A stretch of 64,000 bases of DNA from Marsupella aquatica (taxonomy: Eukaryota; Marchantiophyta): positions 1,302,001-1,366,000 of the forward strand of contig OZ316897.1 in assembly GCA_973895155.1 (NCBI GenBank), in the 5' to 3' direction. The first letter of the stretch is position 1. Every line of letters starts with the position of its first letter. The translations under genes were made by a program, and so were the position numbers. The notes under the pieces were generated by a model. That model searched no databases. It was not told where the DNA came from and saw only the letters and a program-made list of their open reading frames with translations. Below are positions 20,537 through 32,202 of this stretch, one piece after another.

Positions 20537-21890
20537 GCTGCAAAGCACATTGCTTCTTGAATGACAGTAGGTCCAATTTGCACGACGTTCTTGCCTTCGC
20601 ATATCTCTCATGTCTTTGGATCAAAATATTGCAGGAAGTAACGAAGGAACTCCATCTGCTCAACAAATGAAGAACAGAATGCAATAACATTTACTTATAG
20701 TAACAAACCTGACATACACTTAAAAGTGACCTATGAAAGCTCAAAAGTTAAGCAAGGCGTTGGAAAAGTGACCTATGAAAGTTCAAAAGTTAGGCAAGGG
20801 GTTGGAAATTTGGTCAAATGAATGTACATTGTAACCCTCGTAATTCAATGAAGACGGAGTCAACAGTCCTATTACAGCCAGAAGCCCTGTATCTGTCGTA
20901 GCCAGCGTTGCCCGTATCCAGTTTGCTGTGACATAATGCAAATGTGCCTTCATCTCTGCAAAATCCATCAACGATTTAGATTGGCAATTTACAATTAGAA
21001 AGTCCACATAACATGAACAATGATGTTGTTGCGCTTACCACTGTCGTAAATCTTCAAATCCTTTGGTGGCTTGTACTCTGTCACTCATCCAATTGCACCC
21101 CTCCCAAGCGCCATTGGAAACTCCCTCGATAGATGTTCTTTCTAAACAAGTTGTACCAAAATAAAAAACAATAGGGCCACAACACAAAAGGTGCAGTCCT
21201 CAAGTGGCGACAAACAAAGACTCCAAGACCGGAACTAAATTTGGACGTTGTCCAATATCATTTGCGCCGCCGATTTTTGAAATGATCCACGTTCCAAAAA
21301 GCATTGTACCCAAGCTAAGCAGGTCATGCTCTTCCCTTTGTAAGTTACTTTCGAAAACTTATGACACAAATGACCTACTGTATTTGTGGAGAATTGTGGC
21401 AAACATTCATCCGCAACAATCCGCATGACATCACCAAATGAATTTGGCAACACAACAGTCCATGCTTAAACATGTCAGCCCAAGAATGGCGGGTGGCGTT
21501 CCTTGCTATGACAAAATCAAGTACAGAGGACGGTAATTGTAGTAGAGCAGCAGCCGGCTCTTTTCAAACAGTAAGAGTAACTTATGTTCAGTTCGACCAC
21601 TGGAGAGGATAACCCCCTCTGCTCCGCTTCACTACTTCCAACCCTATTACTAGCCCTTCAACGTCTACAACCAAAATATCAGCATTAGTGCTGACAGATG
21701 CCTCCCACACCTGACACCCGTCCCGGATGCGTCTATTCACCCAACTAACTTGGACGGTGTTGGAACTCCTGCTACTGGTTGCAAGGACTTGTTCTTGGTG
21801 ATCGTCATCTTCCACTAGTTCCGTGTTGTAATGATGCCTTCTAGGGTTCAAATGGATAGCACCAATAGACCCAGTGTGGGCCATGTCATT
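20537..21890 (-). pseudogene. Middle fragments of the decayed element gene
   Basis: Separate open pieces lie at 20,660-20,541 (ends TVIQEAMCFAASG), 20,960-20,783 (begins near EMKAHLHYVTANWIRA), 21,453-21,235 (SFGDVMRIVADECLPQFSTN) and 21,884-21,588 (DILVVDVEGLVIGLEVVKRS). They sit between the Tnp2 core and the downstream repeat protein and read like exons of one gene. A TGA breaks the 20.6-kb piece (FDPKT-stop-EICEG). Exact splice sites were not established. Confidence 0.4.
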
Positions 21891-22081
21891 TTATGTCATC
21901 CAGCAACTCCCCGCTGCCTGGAATACCAATCACTATTGATAGCGTCAACAAAATCTGCCGCCCGGTTCATGAATCACACATGGGGGCGTCAACAAAACTG
22001 ACATCTGTCAAAACGTGTTGAATGGATTGGTGTGAAAACATTCAAGGAATGAACCTGCAACATGCTCAAGGACTGAGCCAT

Positions 22082-23216
22082 TCACTCCAAAATGCTCCTC
22101 ACACGCCATGATGCTAGTAGACTCCGCGCTGTCTCTAACGTTGAAATCCGCCATCCACCTTCTCTACTTTGTATGTAAAACAATCTTCCAATCTCAAACA
22201 GAAGCATACCAATAGAACCTAGCGGAGTGTCAAGACCAAATCCTAAACTATATAGAATGTGTGGTAGGCAATAGATAACAAAGCGAGTGTACTCCTCCGC
22301 CTTGAAGTAGCCTAGCCTATCTCGTGGATCTTTGGGCCATCTGCCATCTAGTCCTTTGGTCTTCCTAGCAGTCACCACCGCTAAAGCTTCTTCCAGGACT
22401 GTCATTTGCGAAGGTGTCAAATTTTTTATCAAGTTTGTTATGTAAGTCTTGAAGACATTCAATGCGAGGACGTGCATGACATCGTATACTAGATCTGAAA
22501 TCAAATAGCCCTGGGCCCTCAGTCTTAACTAATACGTGGAGGACGTGCAAACGCTTGAAGGATAATTTTTATTCATTTTGAACTAATAATTATAATTATT
22601 ACCGGTAATAAGGGAACTTTTAATAGTAAAATGGAAATAACAAGGGGTAAACAGAAAAAGTGCCTGATCGCAAGGGGGTCCACTTCTTTTACACGGAGTG
22701 AGGGCCCAGGGTCAAACAGAAACCAAACGTATCTGATAACCTCCAAGCCTTGGACAATTGGTTGATTCCATGCTCCTGGGATATGCGTAACCTTGTAACT
22801 TCAGTATCACAGAGAGGGTACCTCTCGGCAGCAGCTTGAGTGGCTTTCCAATCACGTTTGGCAGGAGGATGGCGATGCAAAAAGCGATTGTTACCATAGA
22901 CAATAATTCCTTTTGGCCCTCTGCCAGTCGTGTTTGAAGCTTTCTTCCAAGTGCCTTGCACTTGGCATCTCCTGCATGGTGCTTTCCCCCTTTGACACCA
23001 CCCTCCAAATTTGCATTGGGCTGGGTGGTCATTTGTGAACACCATTAGTCTTACCCTGCATACCATGTCTGTAGACGTGATGAGGGGATGAATAAGCTTG
23101 GGTGCGTACGAGAAATGGAGCGGGAATCCGGTAGTCACCAACATCTGGAGATCTCGATAGACAGGCTCCATGAATGCCTCTAAAACATGGAGTTTAATCT
23201 TTGTGATCTTTTCCAT
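22082..23216 (-). pseudogene. Tnp2-like CACTA transposase core, interrupted by a MITE
   Basis: Two frames, 23,216-22,720 and 22,500-22,082, form one Tnp2 (Transposase_21-like) core. Diagnostic stretches are VFTNDHPAQCKFGGWCQRGK followed by CRRC, RFLHRHPPAKRDWKA, and ISDLVYDVMHVLALNVFKTY. The Asp-rich and Cys/His patterns match the plant En/Spm family. A 203-bp MITE splits it; removing the MITE with one target copy joins FGFCL to ISDLVYD in frame. A splice acceptor (TAATAG) lies just upstream near 23,221. Confidence 0.7.
22509..22711. mobile_element. 203-bp MITE inside the Tnp2 frame
   Basis: Terminal inverted repeat CCCTGGGCCCTCA at both ends, flanked by TCAAATAG (22,501-22,508) and TCAAACAG (22,712-22,719), an 8-bp duplication with one mismatch. 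Different family from the two MITEs at 17.4 and 20.2 kb. Confidence 0.8.
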
Positions 23217-23295
23217 GGCGCTATTAATTTGGTATGAATAGAATTGGTACAGGACGCCTAATGTCGGATTGGCTACCCATATTGAGAATACTTAC

Positions 23296-23347
23296 CTCCA
23301 CTGTGCATGTACTTCGCATCACTGAAGATGTGGAAAGGAGACTTTTG
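23296..23347 (-). other. 52-nt exon of the Tnp2-like gene
   Basis: Flanked by a clear acceptor (CGTGTTTCAG) and donor (GGAG/GTAAGTATT). Read in the phase left by the upstream exon, it encodes KSPFHIFSDAKYMHSG. It is too short for an ORF scan. Confidence 0.55.
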
Positions 23348-25213
23348 CTGAAACACGACCATAAGAGAAAAATCTGAATTGTTTCAAACTTTTTGAGCAA
23401 AAACGACGCTTTCTGAAGCGTCTACTTTCCATTTGGCGGTTAACTCACTTCAGTCTAACTAAGGACGCTTTCTGAAGCGTCCCCAGTTACAAGGCCAATA
23501 AACCTCAAGACAGCTGAGGCGTCCATGTGTGCTGCCAACCAGATGCGACCCCCTTAACCACGACGCTTTTTGAGCCGTCCTTCACCGATACCACGGAACA
23601 GAAGACGCTTCGTGAAACGTCTATTCGAACCAGACACCGGACGCTTTAAGACGCTTTCTGAAGCGTCCGCTAACCCCAAAGTCCGATGAGACACTTTCTG
23701 AAGCGTCCACATGAGAAGTGACGCCTTCTGAAGCGTCCGACCGTGTTCGAAGACAAAGCAGAATCGACGCTTTCTGAAGCGTCCGCCAAGACAGACTTCG
23801 CCGCTTTCTGAAGCGTCCCACCTGAAGGCCGGAAGACGGACGCCGCGACCAAAATCTCAAAATTCAGCCGATGCTTTCTGAAGCGTCCACAAAAGTCCTT
23901 TGTGGGTTTGGACGCTTTCTGAAGCGTCCACTATCTTCCCAACACTTAGAAATATTTCTGATTTCCGCACTTTTATAACACCGTGCCACTTTCACCGATT
24001 TATTTGAGGCACTTAGAGACCTCAGAAAAGTCTGAAACTTTACCAGCATAGAGATTATATGTAGTAGAGTACTCTAGAAAAGTCTCAGCTCATTCCGACT
24101 TTTAGTTTAGAAGTTAAAATTAGACTAACACCACTGTTTATTAGTTTTACCGGAAAGCACCGACGCTCTACAAAGCGTCCACTAAGTCTCCAATGCATTT
24201 CTTTATTTCTTTTAGGATTGTCTTTTAGATATTTGAGGTTTGAAAAGTCATGCCTTTTCAGTTAAGGGAACCTTTACTTATAAAACCTCATGGTTTTTCC
24301 ATTCGGAAGAAGGGGGGACAATTCCAATCAGACTTCTGTTAGTTTTCCCTCCTTCCATTTTAACAAGAAAAGTCTTGTATGGAAGTAAATCTTATGTTTG
24401 AATTTATGAATTCAAGAAATTTCTTGATACTTGAATTCAGTTATAAACTTCTGTGACTTACATTGAATTCACTGCTAGGCTTGCTTGAAGGGTCAAGATT
24501 CGCTAGCTAATTCAAGAGTTGTTGTTTGATATGTGAGAAGTAAAGTTTGGTTCTCAGAGTATTCAGTACCGTTACTTTGTTTATGGAATATGATTTAGTG
24601 TTTGACGGAATTGCGTATCGCTGATGTCAAACCATGTTGCCGGCATCTTAAGTCATATCATTACATTTGTAACCAGAGCAATACTTGTTTAGCAAATTGG
24701 AAGTTCCTTATCATGCAATTTTATTTAGTCAGGAGAGAAATTAGTGAGTTATGAGACTTGTTTTATGTCTATTCTAAGACCATAGTCCTTTTTGAAGGAG
24801 TGGCAATAGCTAATCAGAGTTTTCAGACCATAATTGACTCTCTCTTGACTCATAAGACAGAAGTTTATTTACTTTGGTGTTTTGTTTATTTGATCTTTTA
24901 GTGAGAAACAAGAAATCTATGTGCTGAGAGCTTTAGATTACTCAGAGAGATAAATTCATTCAATTCTTTCCAAATCTGTTCTTAAAGGGATCGTATTCCG
25001 AGTCTTTATGTAAAAAGTGTTCCTTTTTGTTCTTTTGGCTATACGACAGAAGACGCCGACTGGAAACCATCCTAGTGTGCCATTAGTCCAATGTTGCAAG
25101 GGTCACCCTGATGGACTCCACAACATGAGAAAGGGTATTGTCAGCATTTGCCGGATTTATCGATTGCATAAATGTGATGACAAGGCACTGCAAGAAATTA
25201 AATAAACACTCAC
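23348..25213 (-). other. 1.87-kb intron of the Tnp2-like gene, possibly holding an LTR
   Basis: Bounded on the minus strand by donor AAG/GTGAGTG at 25,213 and acceptor TTTCAG at 23,348. The plus strand reads like part of an LTR: hairpin repeats (23.4-24.2 kb), then a TATA-like CTTATAAAACC at about 24,270 and a transcribed-looking leader up to about 25,010. No TG...CA ends or duplication were fixed, so the LTR idea is tentative. Confidence 0.4.
23400..24185. repeat. Dispersed hairpin array GGACGCTTTCTGAAGCGTCC
   Basis: About twelve copies of the 20-bp inverted repeat GGACGCTT-TCTG-AAGCGTCC with a 4-base centre, at irregular 25-60 bp spacing and with unrelated sequence between. Degenerate copies occur, for example near 23,512, 23,562, 23,602 and 24,162. 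Spurious frames (D-A-S-E-S-V) cross it. Confidence 0.85.
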
Positions 25214-25640
25214 CTTCAAATATGTGGGTCGAATCTTGATTGGTTTCCCGCAAGTACAAAGGAAATCATAGATGTGGTCATCCTCCATTGCCTTCAAACC
25301 CTTCGCCAGGACCTCTGATCTCTCTGGGTACGCCGCATGGCCTTTCCAACAATTTGGGCACACCACGGGTAACTCATATGTGGAGGACGGATCCCAGAAG
25401 AATGCATTTTCTTTTGCTTTTGCGCCATCCCACCATTCTTTGATAACATCATCATCACGCACACTACTAGGGAGTAACCAGCGTCCTCGCTCCCGCCACA
25501 TTGTCAGAATTTTGTGACATATGCTTCTTGATTTGCACAAGTGCCTAATCAATGGCCCAATCAGGAGGTAGTAAAACTTTATCATATGTTTACATTGAAG
25601 TTGACAATCAGGGACATCACAGCGGTCACTGCAAAATTCA
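25214..25640 (-). pseudogene. N-terminal Tnp2-region exon (frame-shifted)
   Basis: Begins with a Cys-rich stretch (KCRDCEFCSDRCDVPDC), then IKFYYLLIGPLIRHLCKSR and a Cys pair PVVCPNCWKG, ending KIRPTYLK at a perfect donor. It continues the frame of the exon at 25,654-26,553 only after a one-base shift near 25,655, so the gene is broken there. Confidence 0.55.
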
Positions 25641-25653
25641 CAATCTCTGCACT

Positions 25654-26553
25654 TTACTTTCTAGTCATGCATTTGGTGCACACTTTGCAAGACGGGTTGT
25701 TTGCTCCTACAGGTAACTGGTTGTCTTGAGTGCTTGGGCCATATGCCTTTGGTTTGTGAAAATTGTTGTCCTGGCCAATACACAAACGCCATGTCTCTGG
25801 TTGCAGAACACCCATCACCTCGTATGCAGATGCCAGCCCACTGAAGGTCCCAAGGGTCCGCCATCCCAATCTGTTCGGGAGTGCCTCAACAACGACCCAA
25901 GGTGGCATACCTTGGTAATCTACAACGGCGCTTGCATCCACCTGTTGAAACAAAGCTCTCAATATTTGGTCCTGCAAGTCTATAGAAACCTTTGCAGAAT
26001 CCAACATCAATTGCATTCTCCACGTCTCCCTGTAAATAGCCTCGTTTAAAGTCAGAGGAATTCCATCAAGTACAATCGTTGAATTGTCAGCGTCTACATG
26101 GGTATTTGGCGTTGGAGGGCAAGTTGCTTCAAACCATTCTTGTGATTCAGTAACCACATGAGGAATATAGTTTGAATCCCTATCAGGTCCAGTAGTTATC
26201 CCCAACAATGCTCTCTGAAGGAGCGTGCTTTGTATTCTCCATCTGTGCGTCCTTGACAACTTGGAGAAGTCGTGAGGAAAATTTTGGGAGGCATCAGACG
26301 GGGGCGCCCTCTCTTCGGCATAGCTTGGCCTATGTGTTGAAGGTGCTGGTGCAATAGGATTGCATAGAAGAAGTCTAGCATCAATTAGAATTCCTTTTTT
26401 ATCCTTGATTGCATGATGACCTCGCATCCTCTTACTGACAAAATCAAAGCCTGCACTAGTTCGTGAACACCTATACTTGCACTCACATTTTACTTTAAGG
26501 GTCACACTATGGTCATCCATGTCCTCACTCGTCAGAACATCAAACGTCTTCAA
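25654..26553 (-). pseudogene. N-terminal exon of the decayed CACTA gene
   Basis: A 299-residue open segment with a probable acceptor at its upstream end, so the true start is further upstream. It ends with SCKVCTKCMTRK, two Cys pairs that continue into the downstream Cys-rich region after a one-base shift. The family of this N-terminal part was not recognised; its place is inferred from the neighbouring Tnp2 core. Confidence 0.5.
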
Positions 26554-26660
26554 TCACATATATCACGGTAGAGGATGTGCGTGCTTTGACAAAAAGTCCA
26601 AGTTCCCGCTTCAATCTTTCACTATTTCTTGAACCCCCACTTGAATAAGTGAACCAATTG

Positions 26661-26873
26661 CTATATTTTGAGCTGTTGTGTTTGCCACCACTGAAGACAA
26701 ACAAATTGTCTGGCAAGCGTATTCATTGTGGGACCTACGCAATCCACAGGGTCAGTGGTATTCAAATTTCCCCATTCCTGTGGTTGCTGTTGCTGAAGGA
26801 AAGTAGAGTACCAATGTGGCTGACTCTTCCCTTTCTGTGGGGTTTCATAGATGTCCCTTAAAAATTTATTCAA
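26661..26873 (-). other. Possible 5' exon of the CACTA gene (Gln-rich)
   Basis: Open segment reading PHWYSTFLQQQQPQEWGN on the minus strand, directly upstream of the decayed transposase. No start codon or splice sites were fixed. Weak call. Confidence 0.2.
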
Positions 26874-29785
26874 AAAATTTTAAAAATAGATTTTTAAACT
26901 GCAATGGTTGTTGGAATCCATTTTGTCCCAATCTGATAGGTGTCTTTCAAATAGTACATACCCATGCTTAGGGAAGATGTTATCGTAAATTAAGTGCATC
27001 CAAATAGGTTGTGTTACCTTGTAAGAAAGGTAGTACATGCTCTCCTACTATTTTGTTTGGATGTTTTTGTCAACGCTCACATGTACTACAGATTGAAAGG
27101 AAACATAAAAGAAAAATGCAGTTAAATTGGGGGACATTTAACTAGGGTAATTAAGAGCAAGATTATATATGATTTGGGTTCTAAGGTGTGCTTTTTTTAA
27201 GGTAACTAAAAGATTAACATAGATCAATAGGTGTGACATTAACCAAGCCCATATCAAATATATTCCACAATATATCCACTTATGTCACCAATGGGAGTAG
27301 GGTGTATTGTTGGTTTAGACCAAGAAGTCGAGGTGTCTCAATCTTGACTTGGAATTTTCTAAAATCTTTAAACTATCATGACTTGATATCCAAATCTGTA
27401 AACTTCTTATTCTATCTCTTATGTAATAGCAAATTGGATTTTTGTTTCTATGATGGATTATTCTTAGAATGTTTGTTGCAGATACCTACAATAGAGAGAA
27501 ATTATCCTTAATATCCATGTAAGAGAGCATGCATACCAAATTAATCTCATTAAATCCTGTGGGTAAGAACTACAAGGTAAAGATAATTCATTTAGTTTGT
27601 TGAAAAACCAATAACAAATACAAGGTAAATAATAATTATTGATGTCATATGTGCATGATACTTGCAATAACATAAGTTCAAATTGAAATATATAATTAAG
27701 ATTGAGAATTTGGTGAAAGATTATATTCAACAAGAAGATTGGTTCACCTTTTAACCAATGATCTATCTAAAGCTCTAACCTCTACCTTAATTGTTTGGAG
27801 CTAAAGTACATTGGTGTGATCAATGTCAAATCCTAAAGCTAGCATCTCTCCACATCTCATCCACACTAAATATATCTCACTTCTTTGCCTAATACATAAG
27901 GGAGTGCATAATAATTTGATGTTGCTACATGAAGCTGCACCGTTCTTGATAACAATTGTTTTGTGCAGCTTTATTTGCTTTTGCAAATCATGAGCTCATT
28001 AGCAGGGGACCAAAGCCCGCCACTAAGGTTTATGAGGGTGGACCAGAAAATTCCATCTCTACATCATTTGAGTCGTGCCTCAAGTTTTCAAGACTAACCC
28101 AGAGGTCTAGGGATCAAATTGCAACTTTTGTGTGCAAGTAAATTAATAACCTTTCGAGGGTAGAAAATAGTGAGGGAGCCGCCATTTCCGTTGTGACATT
28201 GAACTCAGAGGCGGCTTTTGTATTAATTGGGCTCAAATTCACTCAATTGTTGTTGGGTGGCCAAAATCATGCAACCATGTATTAGTTGTTGCAGTCATGG
28301 GCAGTTTGGGTACAGCACCTCAAGAACGTAATCCATGAGGGCATCCCCTTTGGCATACTTATTTGCTAATTGTTTACATATATGGTCATGAAGAGAATTA
28401 TTACAGTGCTTGCTTAATTAGTGGTGTTAGAGTACTCAAGAGACAAATTGCCTGGGGTAAAAACTTTTGCTTTTTCCAGGGGTGAGGTCACCCCAATGTC
28501 ACTCTCATATTACCCAATTTGGCCCAAAGGCATAGTGGACTCAATTTCAGGTAACTGTTGGTTTTTCAACAATAACTGGAAAATGACAATGGGCATGACT
28601 GTCGCAACATGGTTTTGATCCTTAGAGTAATCATTTTCTGAAAACAACTACTGTAGTAGTACGTCGTGTAATTTAGTCGGACAGCCTTTGTGACTGACCC
28701 CCTCGGTCACGGGCCTGGTTGATATTGTTTTTTATGAATGTAGTCATGTGCGTGGGGGAGGGTGTAGTGTACTTTAACAAGTTTGCCATTGTTGAGAGTA
28801 GCAAGGCTTCACCTTCTCTACATCTATAATATAGAATCCCATGGAGAGGGAATGAAGACCAAGAAATAGTTTTTCATTTCTTGATAGTTTTCTGTCTTTT
28901 TTAGAAGGTTTTTATTTCTTTCCATTTTAATTTTTTGGGGGAGATTGGGAGATACCTTTTGGGAGTTTTTTCTGATGTATTTATTACTGAGGAGACCATA
29001 TGTGATTTTTGTCGGTTGTTGTGTGGTGCAGTTCTTTTTCCTTGGCCAGGGGGGGAGGGAGGGGCAATGTTTCTTAAAATAGGAAAGTTAATTAAGGTGT
29101 GTGATCAAGAAGGTGTGAGTACTCTTGGGTTGGTGGTGGCATGTATGGGGGTGCAAGGCGATTATTTACCTGGCCTCCCTTGAGACCTCCCAATCTCAAG
29201 GGCACTTGGATCTCAATTGATTAAGTATCCTATTAAATTTTGACCCTGAATTCCTTTCATGATGTCCTTCTACCCTCTTGCCTTCCAATTGTGGCCCTCT
29301 CCACACTAGCCAGATGTAAGGCAAAACCCTGCCCATAAAATAAAGGTCATCTAATTTTATGTGACATTTTTGGTGACCCAACACTCTACTTGCCATATGT
29401 CTGTATTAGTCCCACCCTAGCTCTCACCTTAGGGCTTACCTAACCATATCAATTTTCCCTTTTGTGTTTTCCATCCCCTATTTCTTTGTTAACTTTTGAA
29501 ATGTTTGATTGGATGGATTTCTACAGTGGCAACATTTTCTTAGTTTGAAGTCAATTCTGTTTTTACCAAAACAGTCCTTAGTTTTAAATCAATTCTGATT
29601 TTACCATTGCCACGTCTAGCTGGTGCAAAAACAAATTAACTTTTGCACGAGTTACAGAATCTCTCAAGAGTTTGAAAATGGCCCAAATTTCATAAAGGGG
29701 TAGTTACATGCACAAAATTCAAGTCTAAATTAGCGGGGAACAATTATCTATCCGGATCTTGGTACCCGACGGTTGGAAATACTGT
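26874..29785. other. Gene-free AT-rich region
   Basis: No exon, tRNA or transposon end could be supported. It is probably old, degraded repeat sequence. Confidence 0.45.
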
Positions 29786-29821
29786 AAGGGTTTAGGGTCT
29801 AAACCCTAAACCCTAAACCCC
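29786..29821. repeat. Short interstitial telomere-type tract
   Basis: AGGGTTTAGGGTC followed by TAAACCC units, so about two TTTAGGG units face three inverted ones. It matches the Arabidopsis-type plant telomere repeat. Too short to be a chromosome end. Confidence 0.8.
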
Positions 29822-29959
29822 GTCCTTCTAAATGTGCAGGCGCGGTATGCAAGACCGTATTGGTATGCAAGACCGTATTGCTGCACTGCCGCACTGCCGC
29901 AGGCATTGGGAGCGGAGGGGTGGCACGGTTTGCATGGGAATGGTTCCCAAGTATCCCAA

Positions 29960-30200
29960 GGCGAGTTGACGCCGACGTGAGGCAAGGGAGGAGCACTGCC
30001 ACTAGGAGCGTCAACCAGGCTTGCTGACGTCAAGCAAGGGAGGAGCGCTGACGCCAGGAGCGCCAACCAGGCTCGCCGACGTGAGGCAAGGGAGGAGCGC
30101 CAACGTCAGGAAAGTCGGCAAAGGAGCACCAACGCCAGGAGAGTCGATGCGAGGGATGAGAGTGGCCGAGGGACCATTGGCGACGTGAGGTGAGGGAGAA
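29960..30200. repeat. GC-rich tandem repeat of about 52-54 bp
   Basis: Three to four diverged units beginning GACGTGAGGCAAGGGAGGAG and ending near GTCAACCAGGCT. The open minus-strand frames (repeating LLPCLTSASLV) are repeat shadows. The region 30,201-31,501 beyond it is AT-rich without a gene; it holds diverged copies of a CCCCCTCTxGCAAGAAAAA-type unit. Confidence 0.7.
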
Positions 30201-31501
30201 GAGTCAACGCAAGACAAGGCTTGACACGGGATAGCATTGGCAGATCCACGGTCAACAAAAATCTGGGAGGGATCGAAACACCATAAACTGTTGGACACAT
30301 TATAAGGTCATTGCAATACAGTTACATAATTATAGTTTATGTAAGTGTGTTGTGGGAGGTCCATTGGCAATCCTTAACCCCAAAATGATTAGCAACTTGG
30401 ACAGCTACACTTATTACCCTAATTAGTCACACATAGTATTTTGGAACAAAGGTTTTTGAAAGATGTCACCATAATTAACGTGGGTGAGACTAAATAAGAA
30501 GTGAGACTAAATATATGTTATTTTAAATTTGTGATGAGAATGACATTATTTTTGGACAGTGGAAAATTAGGATAATTAAGATTGACATTATTTGTGGACA
30601 CTGAACATTACTCCATTACTCCAATATATAGTCATTGAAGAGAATGAGGAGAATGAACTGAGAGACTCTCCCTTTTATGCTAATCATCTCTAAGTTCCTA
30701 ATTAATGTCATACCTAATTTCATTAGCGACTAATTAATATCATACCTAACCTAATTAAAAGCACACCCACCCATTCTTCTAGAATTACTCAAATAAAAAT
30801 CTATATCTATGTTGAAAAATGAGTGAGAAGTCCACAAAAGGAATAAAAACACATTTTTTGTTTTGATGTTGACCCCCCTCTTGCAAGAAAAAGGAAAGAT
30901 TTATAAAACCTGAAATCTCTCCATTCTTTGTCTTTATTGTTCCTCCCCTTAAAAGACCCTTAAACCATCCATCGCTCCCCACTTCTAAGATAGAATAGGG
31001 GTTAGCTTGTTCGATACACTCAACTAGTGTCTGCCCCCTCTAGCAAGAAAAAAATATAAACAAAGACCATTTTGAAAATCTCTCCCCTAAATACCTTAAA
31101 CCTCTCAGCAATTAAAGAAAAAATTCTTTAAACCCTTATTATTTCTCCCCTTAAAGTAATCCTCCATCCGGGCCAAAAAAAAAATTTGTCTCTTTTTGTC
31201 TTTTTGATTTTCCCATTCTTTAAAATACCCTTGGTTCTATATCTGTTTTAATTCTCAAAGAAAATAAAATAATGAGATCAACCATAGGGCATGCTCCTTA
31301 CACATCGTTTTTTCTAAAAAAAAGAAGCCCCTTTAAAAATCTTTTCGAGGTGACCAATTTCACCCAAAAACAAAAAGGAAGCCCCTTTAAGAGTCGTACC
31401 TTTTCAAGGTGACTTTGGTCCCAAAGGGAGATATATAAAAGCATTAAGAAATTCTGATAACTAAAAGACAAATACATTAAATGGTGAGAGAATCAAGTAC
31501 A

Positions 31502-31698
31502 TGTTGTAATAGACAACTAAAGGAACACTCAAAGATACTCCAACAAGATAGATTCATTACTATTGATGAGGGGATATATATATCCCCTTGGTTACATGGT
31601 AGGCAAATGCCCTTATACTGGTCCTATGGTTAGGAGTTCTCATACTATGGTTAAGGGTTCTCGCCCTATGGTTAAGGGGTAAACTAGGGTTTACAACA
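31502..31698 (-). repeat. 3' LTR of the copia element
   Basis: Starts TGTTG and ends CAACA. Contains the 18-bp palindrome GGGGATATATATATCCCC, a likely TATA-containing promoter feature, and a tandem CTATGGTTAAGG motif. Confidence 0.95.
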
Positions 31699-31712
31699 CT
31701 CCCCCTTGGTTA
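31699..31712 (-). promoter_or_regulatory. Polypurine tract
   Basis: On the minus strand, ACCAAGGGGGAG lies immediately before the 3' LTR, as expected for plus-strand priming. Confidence 0.7.
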
Positions 31713-32202
31713 GTTTATGGAGGAGCATAAAGTAACCACATCTCTTGAACCTAGGGTATAATCCGGTTTAGGGGTCCACCTGTGTGATGTAGCCTCATTA
31801 AAACCTCGCCGCTTTCTTCTCGAGGAAAGAGTGCTACCATCACTTATATAGGTGGTTTCCCATATCTAATGTCCTGGTTAAGCCTTTTTGCCATGTCTTA
31901 GTTAGTGTTAATCGTATGTGCTAAGTGGGGTTATGTGAATGTTCCTAATGGGTGTCTAGTCTCCCCCTCAGCTCGTTGCCTGGTGTGCGCCTCGTGTTGT
32001 TCTTCATGTCGTTTTGCGTATTGCGCTTCGCTTCGTGTTGTGCTTTGGGTTAGTGAGGCCAAGTCGGGCGTTTTTGCGTTGGTTTGTGTTGTTTCACGTC
32101 GGGGATGTGGTGTGGCGCTCGCCGAGTGTGGTGGTCGGGCATCTGGAGGCGGCTTCATCGGGCGACAGCTTCGTCGTTGGGTAATCCTTTCGAGCTTCAG
32201 TG

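Larger units (their letters stand above)
17050..26553 (-). mobile_element. Decayed CACTA (En/Spm) element with Tnp2-like transposase
   Basis: Minus-strand fragments across this span belong to one interrupted gene region. The best-recognised core, at 23,216-22,082, matches the Tnp2 transposase family. Frameshifts, a stop and three MITEs show decay. I did not find CACTA terminal sequences, so the ends are only the outermost fragments. Confidence 0.6.

Noticed and set aside
23400-24185. CRISPR array
   Set aside because: The repeats are short perfect hairpins at irregular spacing in a plant intron, without cas genes.
29786-29821. Chromosome end
   Set aside because: Only about five units, with unique DNA and genes on both sides.
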